A program made the position numbers and the translations under genes. The notes beneath the pieces were generated by a model, which saw nothing but the letters and a program-made list of their open reading frames with translations, did no database searches and was not told where the DNA came from. Below, piece after piece: positions 1-7,522 of a DNA stretch of 64,000 nucleotides. Positions within the stretch are counted from its first letter, which is position 1. Each line of letters begins with the position of its first letter. The DNA comes from Aquiluna sp. (lineage in GTDB: Bacteria; Actinomycetota; Actinomycetes; Actinomycetales; Microbacteriaceae), in NCBI GenBank assembly GCA_021741585.1, contig JAIOXN010000001.1:921059-985058 (forward strand), written 5' to 3'.

Positions 1-126
1 ACCAGCTGTGAAGATGTCACCCCCCTTAGCTAGAGTCACATCTGCATCAAGAACGACAACGCTAAGAACTGGCTAGTTGTCTAGCAACCCGGTCCCACGA
101 TTCAGGGTGCTCCAGTAATAGATGCG

Positions 127-170
127 GCAGCTGCAGAAAGCAGCTGCAAGTCGTGGGGCCATTGGCCCCA
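127..170. other. Two adjacent stem-loops upstream of the first gene
   Basis: Positions 127-147 form an 8-bp perfect stem (GCAGCTGC, loop AGAAA, GCAGCTGC). Positions 154-170 form a 7-bp perfect stem (TGGGGCC, loop ATT, GGCCCCA). Neither is followed by a clear T-run, so they are not canonical terminators. They end 17 bases before the ATG at 188, just upstream of its AGGAGG Shine-Dalgarno sequence, so they could be leader structures of that gene or the end of an upstream transcript. I see no gene in bases 1-187. Confidence 0.4.
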
Positions 171-187
171 AAGAATAGGAGGCCAAT

Positions 188-583
188 ATGCCAGATTTCA
201 ACCCGATCAAATGTGCTCTCTACACACCAGGTCACAACGTTCACTACATCCAAGCCAAGGTCTACCGAGAAGCAAAGAAATACCCGGCAACAGTCGAACT
301 AATCTCAACTACTCAGGTGAGGGTAAAGACCAGAAGGCAAGACCAGGTTCTCTATAACCACAACGCAACCGAGCTCTACATGCAGGCACTTGCTGCACTC
401 AACGGCGAGATCAACTACGCCCCAAACTCGCACCTTCTCTACATCCTCCACGAGCAAGCCAGCAAGAGCGTGAAGGAAGCCTGGCTAATGGCCAGCCTCT
501 CCGAGAAGCCAATGGGAGATTGCAAGTCACAAGAAGAGGTTTGGCCGGTAGAAGAATTGCTCACGCTAGAAGGGGAGGATTAG
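188..583 (+). CDS. Hypothetical protein
   Basis: 131-residue protein that I do not recognise. The ATG is preceded by a strong AGGAGG at 177-182, which fixes the start. The sequence is hydrophilic, lacks a signal peptide or membrane segment, and has an acidic C-terminal tail (ends LTLEGED). The middle contains a run of tyrosine- and asparagine-rich segments (for example VLYNHNATELY). It sits alone and faces a minus-strand membrane protein gene. Translation is supported by the ribosome-binding site and intact length; function is unknown. Confidence 0.6.
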   Translation: MPDFNPIKCALYTPGHNVHYIQAKVYREAKKYPATVELISTTQVRVKTRRQDQVLYNHNATELYMQALAALNGEINYAPNSHLLYILHEQASKSVKEAWLMASLSEKPMGDCKSQEEVWPVEELLTLEGED

Positions 584-638
584 AAGTCCTTCTTGTGAGC
601 TTCAGCCAGTGAGCTCCATTAGAAGAGGACCGGTGAGG

Positions 639-1385
639 TTAGCCCTTTGGGTTCTTGCTCCAGTACTCAGCAGTCTTATCCCGCACATCCTGCACGATCT
701 TCATTGCCTCTGCTCTGGCAGCTTCTTCACCTTCTTGGAACATCTCCACGCAAATCACCGCCATGATTCCAGGGGTGATGCCCGTGCGGCTATCAGCCGC
801 AAGGGTTGAAGCCCTGTTCCTGTTGCTCACAGCAAGGTCAACCTCAAAGCCGTTATCACCAGCGAAAAGATTGATTAGTTTGTCGAAGTCCCACTCTCTT
901 GCGTGATTGGGACCAGCAAACAAGATTCTTTGGTTTGTGAAGATTGCAGTTCCAACATCTATGGTTGTTTGCTCTTCAGGGTTTGGGGTGATGTTTCCGT
1001 CGCTACCACCCACACTGAAGCTGACGTTTTTGCTCACCCTCAAATTCACACCGCCATAGCTACTGGAGATCTTTGAGCCTGCACCTTTATATTCCCTGAG
1101 CTCAACCTGCCCGCGCTGATAGATGACTTTCTCACCTTTGCGAAGAGCCAGATAAGTATCAATACCCCCGAAGTCACTAACCACAGCCTCAAGCTGATCT
1201 GCCAGTTTCCCCATGTGGCCCATGTTGCGCTCAATGCGCTGCTTTCTAAGCAAACGCCAAATAGCAACCGCGAACACAGCAAACAAGAGGATCAGCAGCC
1301 AACCAACCGGTTGTTGTTGCAGTTCCGTCAACAGCCAAGCAACCATGAGAACGATAGCCACGATGCCAATGAAAATTAAAGCCAT
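639..1385 (-). CDS. Hypothetical membrane protein with cytosolic PH/GRAM-like domain
   Basis: 248 residues from the ATG at 1385, which has GGGGG about nine bases upstream; a TTG at 1403 would add six residues. Two hydrophobic segments lie in the first ~55 residues (ALIFIGIVAIVLMVAWLL and GWLLILLFAVFAVAIW), followed by a basic stretch, so the rest is probably cytosolic. The soluble part holds a motif of the kind seen in bacterial PH/GRAM-like domains (TAIFTNQRILFAG, about residue 155). I infer a membrane-anchored lipid- or protein-binding module, but I do not recognise a specific family. It stands alone, convergent with the preceding gene. Confidence 0.6.
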   Translation of the reverse strand: MALIFIGIVAIVLMVAWLLTELQQQPVGWLLILLFAVFAVAIWRLLRKQRIERNMGHMGKLADQLEAVVSDFGGIDTYLALRKGEKVIYQRGQVELREYKGAGSKISSSYGGVNLRVSKNVSFSVGGSDGNITPNPEEQTTIDVGTAIFTNQRILFAGPNHAREWDFDKLINLFAGDNGFEVDLAVSNRNRASTLAADSRTGITPGIMAVICVEMFQEGEEAARAEAMKIVQDVRDKTAEYWSKNPKG

Positions 1386-1702
1386 TGCTAGATACCCCCA
1401 CAAAGACTCGAATCAATGCAAAGAAGTTTCAATTTCGACTCAATTCACTAGAAGTTTGGGCAATTCCTGGAGATCAAAAAACAAATCCCCAGGTTCAAAA
1501 TCGTATTACCTAGCTGAGACATTTAAATGAAGTGATGGGTCATGTAGTTGATTCTTAGGCTTTAGGTGCGAACTAGGGTTCTGAGAACCAAGATGGCTAT
1601 GTTTAGTCTCGATATGAGTTCGAATAGATTAGCTTGCCCTTGAATCATTAGGCTCCGTGAATTCAACTAGCATGAACTAAAGGGCGCAAGGGGGAAGTGT
1701 TG
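1386..1702. other. Intergenic region with two small dyads
   Basis: About 317 bases without a convincing gene, between a minus-strand and a plus-strand gene, so it should hold divergent promoters. A perfect 6-bp dyad GGTTCT-G-AGAACC lies at 1577-1589. An overlapping GAAC-N4-GTTC (1570-1581) resembles the core of an actinobacterial LexA box but matches its flanks poorly. Nothing else stands out. Confidence 0.35.
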
Positions 1703-2284
1703 ATGGAATTAGCAAATATCTCGATAAGCAAGTGCGAAATCGAGTTCATTCCCGGTTCAAAGCCATACCGAGGAAAGCCCATAGCTATTCGAAAAGAAGG
1801 CGCAGAACAAACTGGCAAACTAACAACTTTTCGCGTCACTAGTTCCGATGAGCTAAACCTAATCGTCGGGCTCATCGAATGGCCAGATGCAGAGCCAGAG
1901 GTTACTCCAATTGACATGATCTCTGGTTTACAAAAACACAATGAGCTAGTCAATCGTGGTCGTATGTCGATAAAGACCTCCCATGATGGCAAGTGGCTAG
2001 TTGTTCTAAGTGTTATGAAATACAACCCTACAAAGCAGTACTTCACACTGCATGGGGGAGTACTTGAGGACATTGATGCATATCTGGGCCATAGCCTCAA
2101 AGAAATAATGCTTGGTTCAGGTGCGTTGAGATTCGGAACCCGAGGCGAAATAGATGCTGACACCTCCAGAACAGCAAATCAGCTGGCGGTTGTGATTGAG
2201 CCAGGAGACATAGAAGCACTGGCCATTGCCTATACAGTCACCAGGCCACTTGCGGTCATCAATGACTATGGATTGGACATCTAA
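1703..2284 (+). CDS. Hypothetical protein
   Basis: 193 residues starting at ATG 1703, preceded by AGGGGGAAG (about 1690-1697) at good spacing. In-frame GTG (1697) and TTG (1700) codons immediately upstream overlap that site and are less likely starts. No signal peptide or transmembrane segment is visible and I do not recognise a family. The stop overlaps the start of the next gene (TAATG at 2282-2286), so the two are translationally coupled and probably act together. The pair lies directly upstream of the restriction-modification operon and may be part of the same accessory region. Confidence 0.6.
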   Translation: MELANISISKCEIEFIPGSKPYRGKPIAIRKEGAEQTGKLTTFRVTSSDELNLIVGLIEWPDAEPEVTPIDMISGLQKHNELVNRGRMSIKTSHDGKWLVVLSVMKYNPTKQYFTLHGGVLEDIDAYLGHSLKEIMLGSGALRFGTRGEIDADTSRTANQLAVVIEPGDIEALAIAYTVTRPLAVINDYGLDI

Positions 2285-3381
2285 TGTCTTTTGTTCTTCC
2301 GGAAAATGACAATGACGTCACCATCCTTGGAATCATGGCTTCAATGGAGATTTCAGCCGCCAAGGAGTTTTCGGATTTCTTGAACAACCATTTCTCCGCA
2401 GCTGGAAAGCCGGACTGGTTTGAGGATGTTCGTTTCTACCGCAGATCTCTTGGCGCACCGTTTAACTACAGTTCAGCTAACGATCTTCGTTTTGTTTTGA
2501 ATGAGGCAACTCAACAAGACTCTCAAATCTGGCATTTGATTCCAAACATGAATGAGATCTGGGTGAATGCTGCGGACAACTTGAGAAGGAAGCTCAACCA
2601 ACTACACCACCAGCAACTCAAGCCAGACCTCAACACTCTTTACCAAATCTCCAGTTTGTTTCAACAGGTCACCGAGGATCCGGGGCTCGAAGTTGCTGGA
2701 TGGGCTAGGGCAGTGAGTTCTCGAGTGAAGTCGATCCTTGCCGGTACCTTCCAGCAACCAGAGGTCCCAAGCCCAGAACCAGAAATGCCAGCTGCAGTTA
2801 AGGAAATCGAACGAGAGTACGAAAGTGTCAAGAAAGAGTTTGAGAAGCGTCCACCATGGGGAGCAAAGTGGCCTGGGGAAAAGCCAAAAAGGAAGCTAAA
2901 TCTTGACTCCCACACTCAAGACATCTATGACGAAAATGGGCTATCTGTAAAGCACGAACTTGGAGAGCTTGGAGATCAAGTCACCTCAATGTGGCTGCGC
3001 TACTTCCCTAGAGGTGGCGAGGTTTGGGTCGACGAAGATGGTGCCACTATGGCTTATGTGAAGGGCACCCAAACCATGGTCGGCTGGTTTGGTCCAGCAC
3101 CAGATGAAGACAAGGACAATGTCCGAGGATTCGTGCTCCCAAGAGAGTATGTTTTCACGGGTGCTGACATCCAGGACATTGGGTCCAAGTTGATGCTTTC
3201 CAACAACGCAGAAGAACCTATAAAAGAACACCTGGCGCTTCTGTCAAAAAAGATTACCGAGGGCACAAAGCTAAACATCACCGACTACGGCGACCTATTT
3301 ATTCCCGTCAACGAGGGCGACCCAATTCGAATCACAAGAATGCACAAGGGGATTTGGTTCCCGGGACAGTTGCCGGGTTGA
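2284..3381 (+). CDS. Hypothetical protein, possible HEPN-like N-terminus
   Basis: 365 residues, coupled to the preceding gene by a 1-nt stop/start overlap. The first ~150 residues are predicted helical. The stretch around residues 100-130 (basic residues, then RKLNQLHH, then a helical D-N-L-Y-Q-I segment) is reminiscent of the Swt1/HEPN type of helical domain, which commonly carries an R-x(4-6)-H motif. This is a weak resemblance, not an assignment. A proline- and charge-rich linker (residues ~155-205) joins it to a C-terminal domain containing several W/G-rich beta segments. No membrane segment. It ends 41 bases before the Dam-type methylase, so it may belong to the defence island. Confidence 0.6.
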   Translation: MSFVLPENDNDVTILGIMASMEISAAKEFSDFLNNHFSAAGKPDWFEDVRFYRRSLGAPFNYSSANDLRFVLNEATQQDSQIWHLIPNMNEIWVNAADNLRRKLNQLHHQQLKPDLNTLYQISSLFQQVTEDPGLEVAGWARAVSSRVKSILAGTFQQPEVPSPEPEMPAAVKEIEREYESVKKEFEKRPPWGAKWPGEKPKRKLNLDSHTQDIYDENGLSVKHELGELGDQVTSMWLRYFPRGGEVWVDEDGATMAYVKGTQTMVGWFGPAPDEDKDNVRGFVLPREYVFTGADIQDIGSKLMLSNNAEEPIKEHLALLSKKITEGTKLNITDYGDLFIPVNEGDPIRITRMHKGIWFPGQLPG

Positions 3382-3410
3382 CCCTTCGCTAAATTGTCGT
3401 AGGCCCAAGG

Positions 3411-3422
3411 TATATTCACAGC
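3411..3422 (+). promoter_or_regulatory. Candidate leaderless -10 element of the R-M operon
   Basis: TATATT at 3411-3416 is followed by six bases (CACAGC) and then the ATG of the methylase at 3423. This TANNNT-N6-ATG arrangement places the transcription start at or beside the initiation codon and recurs elsewhere in the window. I see no good -35 at 17 bp. Confidence 0.45.
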
Positions 3423-4265
3423 ATGACTAAAGTGGAGCCGGTTCTTAAGTGGGTTGGTGGTAAGCGAGCAATATTGTCCGAATTGGATGCTCACTTCCCA
3501 TCTCGACTGGACGGCACTTACTTCGAGCCATTTTTGGGCGGAGGTGCTGTCGCGTTTTCACGCGAGTACTCAAAAATTTCCGTTTCGGATGCAAACCAAG
3601 AGTTAATACGTTTCTACGAGGTGGTTAGAGATCACCCAACGGAGTTGTTCGAAGTAGTTAGTGGGTTTCCAGTAGACGAAAAATTTTTCTATGAGATTAG
3701 AGGATGGGACAGGGCGTCGATATTTGATTCAAAATCAAAAGTCCAACTTGCAGCAAGGACCTTGTACCTCAACCGCTGTGGCTTCAACGGCTTGTTCCGA
3801 GTGAATAGCAGGGGTCAATTTAATGTCCCCTTTGGAAAGAAGACGTCTCTTGATGTCCGTATGGAAAAGCTGCTTGCTTTATCCCGCAAGCTTTCAGGAG
3901 AGCTGGGAAACCAAATAGAAATTATGCACTCAGACTTTGACTCAGTCCTGGGAAAAGCTCGTCCAGGTGATTTGGTTTATTTCGACCCTCCTTACCTGCC
4001 CTTGTCTAGCACCTCTAATTTCGTGTCCTATTCCATAACCGGCTTTTCCAATTTTGATCATTTACGCTTGGCTAATTCAATTGAGCAACTCACGAAAATG
4101 GGGGTTAGGGTTCTGATGAGTAATTCCGACACCCCTAGAACCAGAGAAATTTTTGGTGGCCTTGGAGCTCTAATCAGCCTAAATGTCCAAAGGAATCTTT
4201 CGGCCGATGGTTCTAAAAGAGGAAAAGTTGCTGAAGTCATATTCGACAACGCTGGGAGGCTCTAG
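3423..4265 (+). CDS. Dam-family N6-adenine DNA methyltransferase
   Basis: 280 residues, the usual length for a D12-class (Dam/DpnM-type) adenine methylase. It transfers a methyl group from S-adenosylmethionine to adenine N6 in a short duplex site. Visible motifs in family order are LKWVGGKR near the N-terminus (motif X), EPFLGGGAV at about residue 38 (AdoMet-binding motif I) and the catalytic DPPY at about residue 188 (YFDPPYLPL). The target could be GATC or a related site; specificity cannot be read from the sequence. It is the first gene of a tight four-gene operon and most likely protects host DNA from the endonuclease encoded three bases downstream. Confidence 0.93.
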   Translation: MTKVEPVLKWVGGKRAILSELDAHFPSRLDGTYFEPFLGGGAVAFSREYSKISVSDANQELIRFYEVVRDHPTELFEVVSGFPVDEKFFYEIRGWDRASIFDSKSKVQLAARTLYLNRCGFNGLFRVNSRGQFNVPFGKKTSLDVRMEKLLALSRKLSGELGNQIEIMHSDFDSVLGKARPGDLVYFDPPYLPLSSTSNFVSYSITGFSNFDHLRLANSIEQLTKMGVRVLMSNSDTPRTREIFGGLGALISLNVQRNLSADGSKRGKVAEVIFDNAGRL

Positions 4266-4268
4266 AGA

Positions 4269-5540
4269 ATGCAGCCTCAATCAAATCGGGATGCTGCGTG
4301 GACCAAAGCGATTGACGAGCTTAACCTAAAGGATTTAGTTAGCCGGCATGGATATGCCGAAGTCGATGCCTCGGCACTAAAGAAATTCGGGGAGCCAAGA
4401 CTCCTTGCAAAGATGGACTCGCTTAGTGACATACCTCCAGTTTTGCGCCAATTGGGCTGGTCAGTTTTTGCAGTGACCAATTCTAAGTATCTAATTGGGG
4501 AGTTGGATTTACATTTTAGGCTTCCTTCAGGAGCCCCTCTAGAAACGAGTTTCACATGGAACAACCCGTTCCAGTCCCTCAGCCCTGAAACGGTAAATGG
4601 AGAGTCTCAGGCTGCATTACTTGCACTTCATTCGGGAATTTTAGAAGACTTCTTAGGTGCAAAATTTAGTCTCACAAATTTTGGTCGGATGCGGACGGAT
4701 GCATATGACTTGACTTTGAATGTTCGCGATGAACCGCAACAGATTCGAGTGTCAGGTGTCCAATTCGAGCTGGATGCAGGATTCGAAAGCTCAGAAGCTA
4801 TCGCTCTACTCGAAGTGAAGGCAGTCCCCACGGAGTCTCTGAACCTGCGTCAAATATACTTTCCATTCAGGCACTGGGTGGATCGAACAACAAAGTTAGT
4901 AATCCCGATTTTTGGGGTTTGGTCAAACAAGTCATTTGAGTTACACCGAATGAACTTCTCTCTTATTGACGATATTAATTCAATGGAGATAATCGAGTCT
5001 AGGGTTTATAGATTTTCAAACGGGGCTATGTCTGTGGGGCTTTTAGAAGTTGCTGCGGCTAAAGCAGCTATGCACAGCGATAGCACAAGTTACCCTTTTC
5101 CGCAGGCGGATGATGCTTCAAAACTAGTTCAAATTCTGGAGTCAATGCCCAAACAGTTTGCAATTCACGACGTAGCAAAAGAGTTCAACTTTGACGAAAG
5201 ACAAGCCGCGTACTATGTAAACGCACTCGGGTTCTTGGGCGTTATTCGCCGAAAAGATACTGGCTGGTCAGTGGTAGAGCCCGAAAGGCCTTTGAATTCC
5301 TTCGGGGGTGCCAGATCGTGGTCAGAAGTTCTCATATATAGAATGCTGGACATCCCCCCTCTGGCATCAGTCTTTTTGCAGGGAAACTCATTTTCAAGGG
5401 GAAACTTCTCTATGGAGGTAGCTAGACGATCGCTTAGGGATTCAAGTTGGGGAGCAGACTTGGGCGAATCAACACAAACCAGGAGAGCTAGAACAATAGT
5501 TTCGTGGTGCAAATGGATAGACTCTCAACTAGGTAACTAA
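4269..5540 (+). CDS. Probable type II restriction endonuclease (cognate of the Dam-type methylase)
   Basis: 423 residues. The gene starts 3 bases after the methylase stop. The central region carries a PD-(D/E)XK-like signature: FELDAGFES at about residue 166, then ALLEVKA about 15 residues later, giving the expected acidic residue followed by E-x-K. The C-terminal third (from about residue 280) contains a winged-helix-like stretch (FAIHDVAKEFNFDERQAAYY) that could read DNA. The architecture recalls proteins annotated as type II restriction enzymes with DUF6996/DUF6997 regions, but I cannot confirm that by search. Position and active-site pattern make it the best candidate for the restriction subunit. 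Confidence 0.7.
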   Translation: MQPQSNRDAAWTKAIDELNLKDLVSRHGYAEVDASALKKFGEPRLLAKMDSLSDIPPVLRQLGWSVFAVTNSKYLIGELDLHFRLPSGAPLETSFTWNNPFQSLSPETVNGESQAALLALHSGILEDFLGAKFSLTNFGRMRTDAYDLTLNVRDEPQQIRVSGVQFELDAGFESSEAIALLEVKAVPTESLNLRQIYFPFRHWVDRTTKLVIPIFGVWSNKSFELHRMNFSLIDDINSMEIIESRVYRFSNGAMSVGLLEVAAAKAAMHSDSTSYPFPQADDASKLVQILESMPKQFAIHDVAKEFNFDERQAAYYVNALGFLGVIRRKDTGWSVVEPERPLNSFGGARSWSEVLIYRMLDIPPLASVFLQGNSFSRGNFSMEVARRSLRDSSWGADLGESTQTRRARTIVSWCKWIDSQLGN

Positions 5541-5558
5541 GAAACTGGGGAATTTTCG

Positions 5559-6803
5559 ATGTATAAGACCGGAAAACTATTAATCAAAAATTGTGTCCTA
5601 GGCACCAATCTAAACGTGGTGTCAATAATGGGGTTTGAAAGATTAGATAATCTCGCCGACATTAGCTCTGCCGATGTTTTTGATCAGGTCGATAATAAAT
5701 TTGGTACTCAACGAGAACTCAAATCAAAGCATGCGAGGGAGGCTGGAGAGTACGCCCTCGGCTCTGGATCTAGTGATTCGCTAAATGACCCTAGGGCATT
5801 CACCGCGGTGATTCTAAATGTTCGAGACCTTAGTCTTGTGCGCGTTTTTCATGAAGGAGCAGAGATAAACATCTCTTCTTCAGGCACAAACCTAACCGAA
5901 ACAAGAATTGTTGACGTTGAAATTGACCGAAGCCAAATTATTTATCCTCAGCCGAAGTTCAATCCTCAGATTTCTAGGGTAGATGGCAATCACCGTTTGA
6001 GTGCAGTTCCCGCCGTGGACGAGCGCGAAAACTTGATATTCCCAACGGTGCCATTTGATTTGTTTGTCGGCCTTAGTACCGATCAGGAGAGAAAGCTTTT
6101 CAGGGATATCAATGGCACTCAAGTGAAGATGAACACCGCTCATCTTGCACAAATTCATATTTCGCTTGAAGGAGACGGTGCACTTCTTGACAATAAATCA
6201 CGAAGTATTTGGCTGGCAAAGCGTCTGGCGGGACCCGGGTTCGCATTTCAAGATATGGTTTACATGGGCGGAGCAAAGGTTGGTCTCAAGAATGCATCTG
6301 GGTCTCTTCCGCCTATAAACCTGAACTCTCTAGATTCCATGATGAAAGAAACTTTGCGGGGGCTGGAAACTCTTCAGGTGGAGCTTTTCCCAGAGGAACT
6401 CATCGACGAAGCAAGGGCTGGCGACTCGATCGCTTTCGAGGAGATAGTCCAAAATGGAGAGAAGCTTGCAACGCTTTTAAATAGATTTTGGCTAGCAGTA
6501 AGAAATAATTTTCCTGAAGCTTGGCAGGACAAGAAAAACCACATCTTATTGCAGTCAATTGGCCTTATGGGGACAAGTAAGTTTGCCACTGAGGTCATCA
6601 GAGATCTGATTTCAGAACACAAAGTTGACCAGCCATCCTTTGACATGGAACTCAAAAAGCTCGTGTCAGTTGGTTTCAATTTCGATAAGTCGAATTACTC
6701 CGGATTTGCGGGTGGAGCGGGCGCCTCAAAGGTATTTGTGCAACTTGTAGAGAAACGAGTCGAGGGTAAGGCTAGCGTTGGCCCCGTACTGGGCCAACTT
6801 TAG
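5559..6803 (+). CDS. DGQHR-domain protein (DndB/DpdB-like)
   Basis: 414 residues. Residues ~142-149 read DGNHRLSA, a variant of the DGQHR motif. About 40 residues later comes the family's second signature, FRDINGTQVKMN. DGQHR proteins include DndB, regulator of phosphorothioate DNA modification, and DpdB of 7-deazaguanine DNA modification, and share a ParB/sulfiredoxin-like fold with possible nucleotidase or DNA-binding activity. None of the dnd or dpd modification genes is present here, so its role beside a Dam-type R-M pair is unclear; a regulator or a helper nuclease/NTPase is plausible. It follows the endonuclease gene by 18 bases, with a GGGGAA upstream of the ATG. Confidence 0.8.
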   Translation: MYKTGKLLIKNCVLGTNLNVVSIMGFERLDNLADISSADVFDQVDNKFGTQRELKSKHAREAGEYALGSGSSDSLNDPRAFTAVILNVRDLSLVRVFHEGAEINISSSGTNLTETRIVDVEIDRSQIIYPQPKFNPQISRVDGNHRLSAVPAVDERENLIFPTVPFDLFVGLSTDQERKLFRDINGTQVKMNTAHLAQIHISLEGDGALLDNKSRSIWLAKRLAGPGFAFQDMVYMGGAKVGLKNASGSLPPINLNSLDSMMKETLRGLETLQVELFPEELIDEARAGDSIAFEEIVQNGEKLATLLNRFWLAVRNNFPEAWQDKKNHILLQSIGLMGTSKFATEVIRDLISEHKVDQPSFDMELKKLVSVGFNFDKSNYSGFAGGAGASKVFVQLVEKRVEGKASVGPVLGQL

Positions 6804-6813
6804 CTGAGCTTCT

Positions 6814-7269
6814 ATGAACTCCGTGCCAGATATCGGTGACTTATTTAGTCGTTTAGTTTGGCAGCCACCTCTTCTGAATGAGTTAGAGCCAAGTTATTCA
6901 AGGCGATGCATATATCCTCAGCTAAGAAGGCTTGTTGCCAGGTACTATCCTCACTTCGTAGTTCGGTCAGACGGCCACCTAAGGCCACAGCCCGTGATTG
7001 TATCTGGAGGGTCATACTATCCAGACCTTGCAATCAATTTTGGCCATGAGAGAAGGGTGGCTGTCGAAGTCAAGTTTTACACGGATGCCGCGAATCGAGG
7101 TGGGTTGATGTCTGGTCTTGGTCAAGCATCCACTTATCAAGCATTTGGATATACGGAAGCCTTCCTGGTCCTCATCTCCAAATTTGAAGGGCAAGGCCTA
7201 ACTTTGGACGAAGTATGCAATTACAACTCACGGACGGCTAATGGGGTCAGAGTGTTACAGCTTTCTTAG
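6814..7269 (+). CDS. Small PD-(D/E)XK nuclease-like protein
   Basis: 151 residues. YYPDLAINFG (about residue 69) followed about ten residues later by VAVEVKFY forms a clear D-x(n)-E-V-K catalytic pattern of the PD-(D/E)XK superfamily. A GQAST-QAFGYTEAFLVLI segment downstream matches the usual helix plus strand after the core. The size suggests a minimal nuclease domain acting as an accessory subunit. It is the last gene of the tight operon, 10 bases after the DGQHR gene. The exact family is unknown to me; a DNA end- or modification-directed nuclease is the inferred role. Confidence 0.7.
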   Translation: MNSVPDIGDLFSRLVWQPPLLNELEPSYSRRCIYPQLRRLVARYYPHFVVRSDGHLRPQPVIVSGGSYYPDLAINFGHERRVAVEVKFYTDAANRGGLMSGLGQASTYQAFGYTEAFLVLISKFEGQGLTLDEVCNYNSRTANGVRVLQLS

Positions 7270-7522
7270 AAATCAGTTCGAATGAACATTTCCAAGATCC
7301 AAACTTTGCAATTTGGGCTCGCAAAGAACAATTAATTTGTCACCTGATTACCATGCACGAAAATTGTTCATCCAGTTGCTGGCGACCGGCGACCACATGA
7401 AACCACCTTCAAGCTCTTGCCAGTAAGTCTGCTTTTGATTAACCCACCAGTAATTCATGATTCCCCCAAGACTTGTATCGATTCACTCTATTCTTTAGTG
7501 AGAGGGTTAGCCAGGGGGCGTA

